This document shows, piece after piece, positions 7,269-10,732 of a stretch of 10,732 bases of DNA. Every line of letters starts with the position of its first letter. Within the stretch, counting starts at the first letter, position 1. Origin of the DNA: Flavobacteriaceae bacterium (lineage in GTDB: Bacteria; Bacteroidota; Bacteroidia; Flavobacteriales; Flavobacteriaceae). The notes under the pieces were generated by a model. That model was not told where the DNA came from and ran no database searches. It saw only the letters and a program-made list of their open reading frames with translations. The DNA lies in NCBI GenBank assembly GCA_020347545.1, contig CP070731.1, positions 1,546,417 through 1,557,148 of the forward strand. Reading direction: 5' to 3'. Position numbers and translations under genes: made by a program.

Positions 7269-8501
7269 TTATCTAACTTTCAGGGTCAGAATCGAAATTA
7301 CTGCCAGTAATATCCCTACGATCCAAAACCTTGTTACTATTTTACTTTCGTGATAACCACGCTTTTGATAATGATGATGCAAAGGAGCCATCAAAAAGAT
7401 TCTCTTCCCTACACCGGATTTCTTTCTTGTATACTTGAAATATGAAACCTGAAAAACGACAGACAGGTTCTCTGCCAAAAATATTCCGGCAAGAATCGGA
7501 ATTAGAAATTCCTTTCTTACCGATAATGCGATCACGGCAATCACGGCACCAATTGTCAAACTACCTGTATCACCCATGAAAACCTGGGCCGGGTAAGTAT
7601 TATACCATAGGAATCCCACCAAACCTCCAACAAAGGCACTTACGAAAATGGTGATCTCCCCGGAGTTGGGTATATACATGACATTGAGATAATCGGCAAA
7701 AATGATATTACCGGAAACCCATGCAAATATGGCCAGAGCTAAAACTATAATCGCTGAACTCCCTGCCGCCAGGCCATCAATACCATCGGTCAGATTTGCT
7801 CCGTTGGAAACCGCAGTGATTATAAAAATTACGATGATCACAAAAAACAACCATACATAGTCCTTGGCCCAGTCACCCATCCAGGTAAACAGATTCGCAT
7901 AATCAAATTCATTGTTTTTGACAAAAGGAATCGTTGTTTTCGTAGATTTTTCAGCATCTCCAAATCGATTTGAAGAAATTGTGAGTTCCTGGCTAATTAG
8001 CACTTCCCCATGCCTGAGCTTTTCCTTGACAACAACATCCGGGTTAAAGTAAAGCATTAGTCCTACAAAAGCTCCCAATGTTATTTGCCCAACGATCTTA
8101 AACCTTCCTTTGAGCCCTTCTTTATTCTTTTTGAATACCTTGATATAGTCGTCAATAAATCCAATGATACCCATCCATACAGTGGTCACGATCAAAATGA
8201 TGATATAGATATTATCGAGTTTCGCAAAAAGAAATACGGGAATCAAAGTGGCCAGAATAATGATAATACCACCCATAGTTGGGGTTCCCTGCTTTTGAAC
8301 CTGCCCTTCAAGACCAAGGTCCCTGACAGATTCTCCTACCTGTAGACTTCGAAGCTTGTCTATAATTTTTCTTCCGTAAATCGTCGAAATCAAAAGGGAA
8401 AATGCAAAGGCCAGGGCCGATCTAAAGGAAATATACTGAAACAGTCCAGTTCCCGGAAGGCTCGTATTCTCATCTAAAAATTCAAATAAATAATATAGCA
8501 T
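7269..8501 (-). CDS. mraY: MraY, phospho-N-acetylmuramoyl-pentapeptide transferase
   Basis: MraY is an integral membrane enzyme that transfers phospho-MurNAc-pentapeptide from UDP to undecaprenyl phosphate, making lipid I. Motifs include GTPTMGG (72-78), the FIDDYIKV acidic pair (D117, D118), NLTDGIDGLAAG (236-247), FMGDTGSL (308-315, with the metal-binding Asp) and the histidine cluster MAPLHHHYQKRG (371-382). About ten transmembrane segments are visible. At about 155-215 there is an extra, partly polar stretch that makes the protein about 50 residues longer than the 360 of E. coli; 410 residues is usual for Bacteroidota. The ATG lies 9 bp after the murE stop codon. It uses the pentapeptide product, so the cell still needs MurC and MurD activity even though the neighbouring murD is a fragment. 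Confidence 0.97.
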   Translation of the reverse strand: MLYYLFEFLDENTSLPGTGLFQYISFRSALAFAFSLLISTIYGRKIIDKLRSLQVGESVRDLGLEGQVQKQGTPTMGGIIIILATLIPVFLFAKLDNIYIIILIVTTVWMGIIGFIDDYIKVFKKNKEGLKGRFKIVGQITLGAFVGLMLYFNPDVVVKEKLRHGEVLISQELTISSNRFGDAEKSTKTTIPFVKNNEFDYANLFTWMGDWAKDYVWLFFVIIVIFIITAVSNGANLTDGIDGLAAGSSAIIVLALAIFAWVSGNIIFADYLNVMYIPNSGEITIFVSAFVGGLVGFLWYNTYPAQVFMGDTGSLTIGAVIAVIALSVRKEFLIPILAGIFLAENLSVVFQVSYFKYTRKKSGVGKRIFLMAPLHHHYQKRGYHESKIVTRFWIVGILLAVISILTLKVR

Positions 8502-8510
8502 TCTAAGAAT

Positions 8511-9974
8511 CTATTTTTTCAGTTCAGTTAATATTTGTTTTGTAATGACAAAATCATCAAATCCGGTTTTTTTGTCTCCGATGATCTGGTATGTTTCATG
8601 TCCTTTCCCAGCGACCAAAATAATGTCGCCTTCCTTTGCAAGTTTACAAGCGGTTTTAATGGCCTGTTTTCTGTCTACTATGGTTATCGTTTTTTTATAA
8701 TTCTCAGGCCTTACACCTGCTTCCACTTCCTTTAGTATCTGTTCCGGGTCCTCGCTTCTCGGATTATCTGACGTAAATACAACCTGATTGCTTAAACTTG
8801 AAGCGATATTCCCCATTTTCGGGCGCTTCTCCCTGTCTCTGTCTCCGCCACAACCCACAACCGTAATAACCTGCTCATTGAAGGTTCGAATAGAATTTAT
8901 GGTTTCAAGCACATTCTTAAGTGCATCAGGGGTATGCGCATAATCGATTATTGTATTTATCCCTCCTTCAGATACGGCATGCTGAAAACGGCCTGAAACA
9001 TTCTCAAGTTCACTTAGGACTCTCAGATTTTCATACTTGTCCATCCCGATTAAATCTGAACAGGCGTATATGGCCAAAAGGTTATATGCATTGAACGTTC
9101 CTATTAATTTGGTCCACACTTCCTGCCCGTCAATGTTTAAAAGCAGCCCATTAAATTGGTTTTCAATGATTCTTGCCTTATAATTCGCTTCAGTTCTTAA
9201 AGCATACGAGAATTTCTTTGCCTTGGTATTTTGCAGCATCACCTGACCGTTCTTGTCATCAATATTGACAAGAGCAAATGACTGGGAAGGAAGATGGTCA
9301 AAGAATGATTTTTTAACGTCCCTGTATTCTGCAAATGATTTATGATAATCCAGATGATCATGCGTCAAATTGGTGAATATGCCACCCTTGAAGTCCAAAC
9401 CGGCTGTCCGCTTTTGATGGATACCATGCGAACTCACCTCCATAAAGCAATGGCTTACTTCCAAATCTGCCATTTCCCGGAGCACTTTGTTTATTGTCAG
9501 CGAATCGGGGGTCGTATGTGTAGCATCGATTTCTTTATCTCCAATGACAACTTTAATGGTCGAAATCAAACCGCTTTTATACCCGGCTTTCTTAAATTGT
9601 TCCGCGAGCAGCGTTGCAATTGTGGTTTTACCATTCGTTCCGGTAACTCCCACCAAAGTTAGCTCAGCAGAAGGGTTATCGTAAAAATTTGCAGCCAAAA
9701 TGGCCAGGGCCTCATTGCTGTCATTCACTTTGACATAAGTAACTTCCTCTTTCATTTGCGCCGGAAACTCCTCACATACAACGACTACGGCACCATCCTG
9801 AACTGCTCCGTCAATAAAATTATGACCGTCAAATTGAAGTCCCTTTTGAGCAACAAATATTGAGTTTTGGCTTACCTTTCTTGAATCAAATTCAAGGGCA
9901 TCCACCATTACATCTGTAGAACCGCTAATCGATTCTACTGAAACTCTGTACAATATGTCTCTTAAATTTTTCAA
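8511..9974 (-). CDS. murE: MurE, UDP-MurNAc-L-Ala-D-Glu:meso-diaminopimelate ligase, TTG start
   Basis: This cytoplasmic Mur ligase adds the third residue of the stem peptide using ATP. All three domains are present: the UDP-binding domain (about 1-100); the ATPase domain with P-loop TGTNGKTT (111-118), HTTPDS (153-158), SSHGIHQKR (181-189), TNLTHDHLDYH (201-211) and a lysine pair K221/K222 that includes the likely carbamylated residue; and the C-terminal domain with SGRF (327-330), DYAHTPD (344-350), GCGGDRDREKRP (374-385) and GKGHE (456-460). DNPR at 403-406 is the signature for meso-diaminopimelate rather than lysine. The start codon is TTG, one base after the TAA of the upstream transpeptidase gene. 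The sequence from it (MKNLRDILYRV) matches the expected MurE N-terminus, and the next in-frame Met is residue 23, inside the domain. Translation is probably coupled to the gene before it. The length of 487 is normal. Confidence 0.96.
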   Translation of the reverse strand: MKNLRDILYRVSVESISGSTDVMVDALEFDSRKVSQNSIFVAQKGLQFDGHNFIDGAVQDGAVVVVCEEFPAQMKEEVTYVKVNDSNEALAILAANFYDNPSAELTLVGVTGTNGKTTIATLLAEQFKKAGYKSGLISTIKVVIGDKEIDATHTTPDSLTINKVLREMADLEVSHCFMEVSSHGIHQKRTAGLDFKGGIFTNLTHDHLDYHKSFAEYRDVKKSFFDHLPSQSFALVNIDDKNGQVMLQNTKAKKFSYALRTEANYKARIIENQFNGLLLNIDGQEVWTKLIGTFNAYNLLAIYACSDLIGMDKYENLRVLSELENVSGRFQHAVSEGGINTIIDYAHTPDALKNVLETINSIRTFNEQVITVVGCGGDRDREKRPKMGNIASSLSNQVVFTSDNPRSEDPEQILKEVEAGVRPENYKKTITIVDRKQAIKTACKLAKEGDIILVAGKGHETYQIIGDKKTGFDDFVITKQILTELKK

Positions 9975-9975
9975 A

Positions 9976-10732
9976 TTATGATAATTCCAATCTTATGGTT
10001 TCACCCTTTTTTAATTCTGACCCGGCTCTTATTGATTGCGATTTTACCTTTCCAATTCCAGAAATTTTAACCTTTAAGCCCATATTTTCCAATAAGGAGA
10101 TGGCATCCATTCCCGGCATATTCCTTACGTCAGGTATTTTTGTAAAGTTTTTATTAGCCTGGGTAAAATAGCCTTCATAAGCCTGATCAACCGAGGCAAG
10201 GTCATCCTCAAATGAAACCTCCTCTTCTATTGGTGTGTCCGTATAAATTTTTCTGGCGATTCTTTCAAAAACAGGAGCGGCGACAATATTCCCGTAGTAT
10301 CCTTTCTTTTTATCAGGCTTGTGAATAATCACAATGCAGGAATATTTTGGCTCATCTGCAGGGAAATATCCCACAAAAGAAGAAATATATTTTGTATCGT
10401 CAGTCCAGTATTCAGTCTGGCAAGTACCCGTTTTACCCGCCATGGAAAAATTAGGGTCGTAAATATTGTCAGCGGTTCCCCTTTTAACCACATTAAGCAT
10501 CATTTCCTTCACTTTGTCTATGGTTTCCTGAGAGCAAACCTGAGGATGAATAACTTCCTTTTCAAATTTTGTGACTACATTGCTCTGATCCCTTATCTCC
10601 TTGACAAACCTGGGCTTGACCATTTCACCATTGTTGGCAATGGCATTGTAAAAAGTCAAAGTCTGTAACGGGGTAAAAGACACACCATAGCCATAAGCCA
10701 TCCACGGAAGAGACAAACCATTCCAGGTCTCT
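9976..10732 (-). CDS. ftsI: Division transpeptidase (FtsI/PBP) with PASTA domain, 3' part only
   Basis: This is the C-terminal part of a class B penicillin-binding protein, a periplasmic transpeptidase that crosslinks septal peptidoglycan with FtsW. The reading frame is still open at the right edge (ETWNGLSLPWMAYGYG...), so the N-terminus, membrane anchor, SxxK and SxN motifs lie outside the window. The TTG at 10714-10716 is an internal Leu codon. The third active-site motif is visible as AGKTGTC, with the KTG-T codons at 10423-10434. Supporting family features are YGYGVSFTPLQTLTFYNAIANNGEMVKPRF before it and SFVGYFPADEPKYSCIVII after it. The last 55 residues or so, from KIPDVRNMPGMDAISLLENM to GETIRLELS, form one PASTA domain, the usual C-terminus in Bacteroidota. 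Its TAA is one base before murE. The position at the head of the ligase genes supports ftsI over another PBP. Confidence 0.92.
   Translation of the reverse strand, partial: ETWNGLSLPWMAYGYGVSFTPLQTLTFYNAIANNGEMVKPRFVKEIRDQSNVVTKFEKEVIHPQVCSQETIDKVKEMMLNVVKRGTADNIYDPNFSMAGKTGTCQTEYWTDDTKYISSFVGYFPADEPKYSCIVIIHKPDKKKGYYGNIVAAPVFERIARKIYTDTPIEEEVSFEDDLASVDQAYEGYFTQANKNFTKIPDVRNMPGMDAISLLENMGLKVKISGIGKVKSQSIRAGSELKKGETIRLELS

Noticed and set aside
9342..9662. Plus-strand open frame of 106 codons.
   Set aside because: It lies wholly inside murE on the opposite strand and shows no domain or start context; it is a shadow of the real gene.
10321..10668. Plus-strand open frame of 115 codons.
   Set aside because: It lies antisense to the transpeptidase domain, whose KTG motif and PASTA domain are clear on the minus strand.

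Overview
The window is a stretch of the division and cell wall (dcw) cluster of a Bacteroidota bacterium, almost certainly a member of the Flavobacteriaceae or a close relative. The evidence is the gene order, the very long FtsZ ending in RSNNSFLHDNVD, the ~410-residue MraY with an extra loop, the A/T-rich start regions without Shine-Dalgarno sequences, and a moderate G+C content. No mobile element, CRISPR array, tRNA or rRNA gene was seen.

All genes lie on the minus strand, so transcription runs from right to left. In that order they are: the 3' part of a division transpeptidase gene (ftsI/pbp, cut by the right edge), murE, mraY, a severely shortened murD, ftsW, murG, ftsQ, ftsA and ftsZ. 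Spacing is tight: 1 nt between ftsI and murE, 9 nt between murE and mraY, a 17-nt overlap of ftsW and murG, and 5 nt between ftsQ and ftsA. A strong intrinsic terminator follows ftsZ. A second terminator, pointing the other way, sits at the left edge and belongs to a gene outside the window.

MurE (meso-diaminopimelate type), MraY and MurG build the lipid-linked peptidoglycan precursor. FtsW and the transpeptidase polymerise and crosslink it at the septum. FtsQ, FtsA and FtsZ form the division scaffold.

The unusual part is what is missing. The usual flavobacterial order is ftsI-murE-mraY-murD-ftsW-murG-murC-ftsQ-ftsA-ftsZ. Here murC is absent: the 98-bp murG-ftsQ gap holds only a terminator-like hairpin. 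murD is reduced to a 182-codon open frame for the C-terminal domain, and several residues corresponding to the D-glutamate contacts of MurD are replaced. The two ligases acting just before MurE are therefore not encoded in functional form here. They must be supplied from elsewhere in the genome, unless the window reflects a deletion or an assembly error. This is the main observation worth following up.
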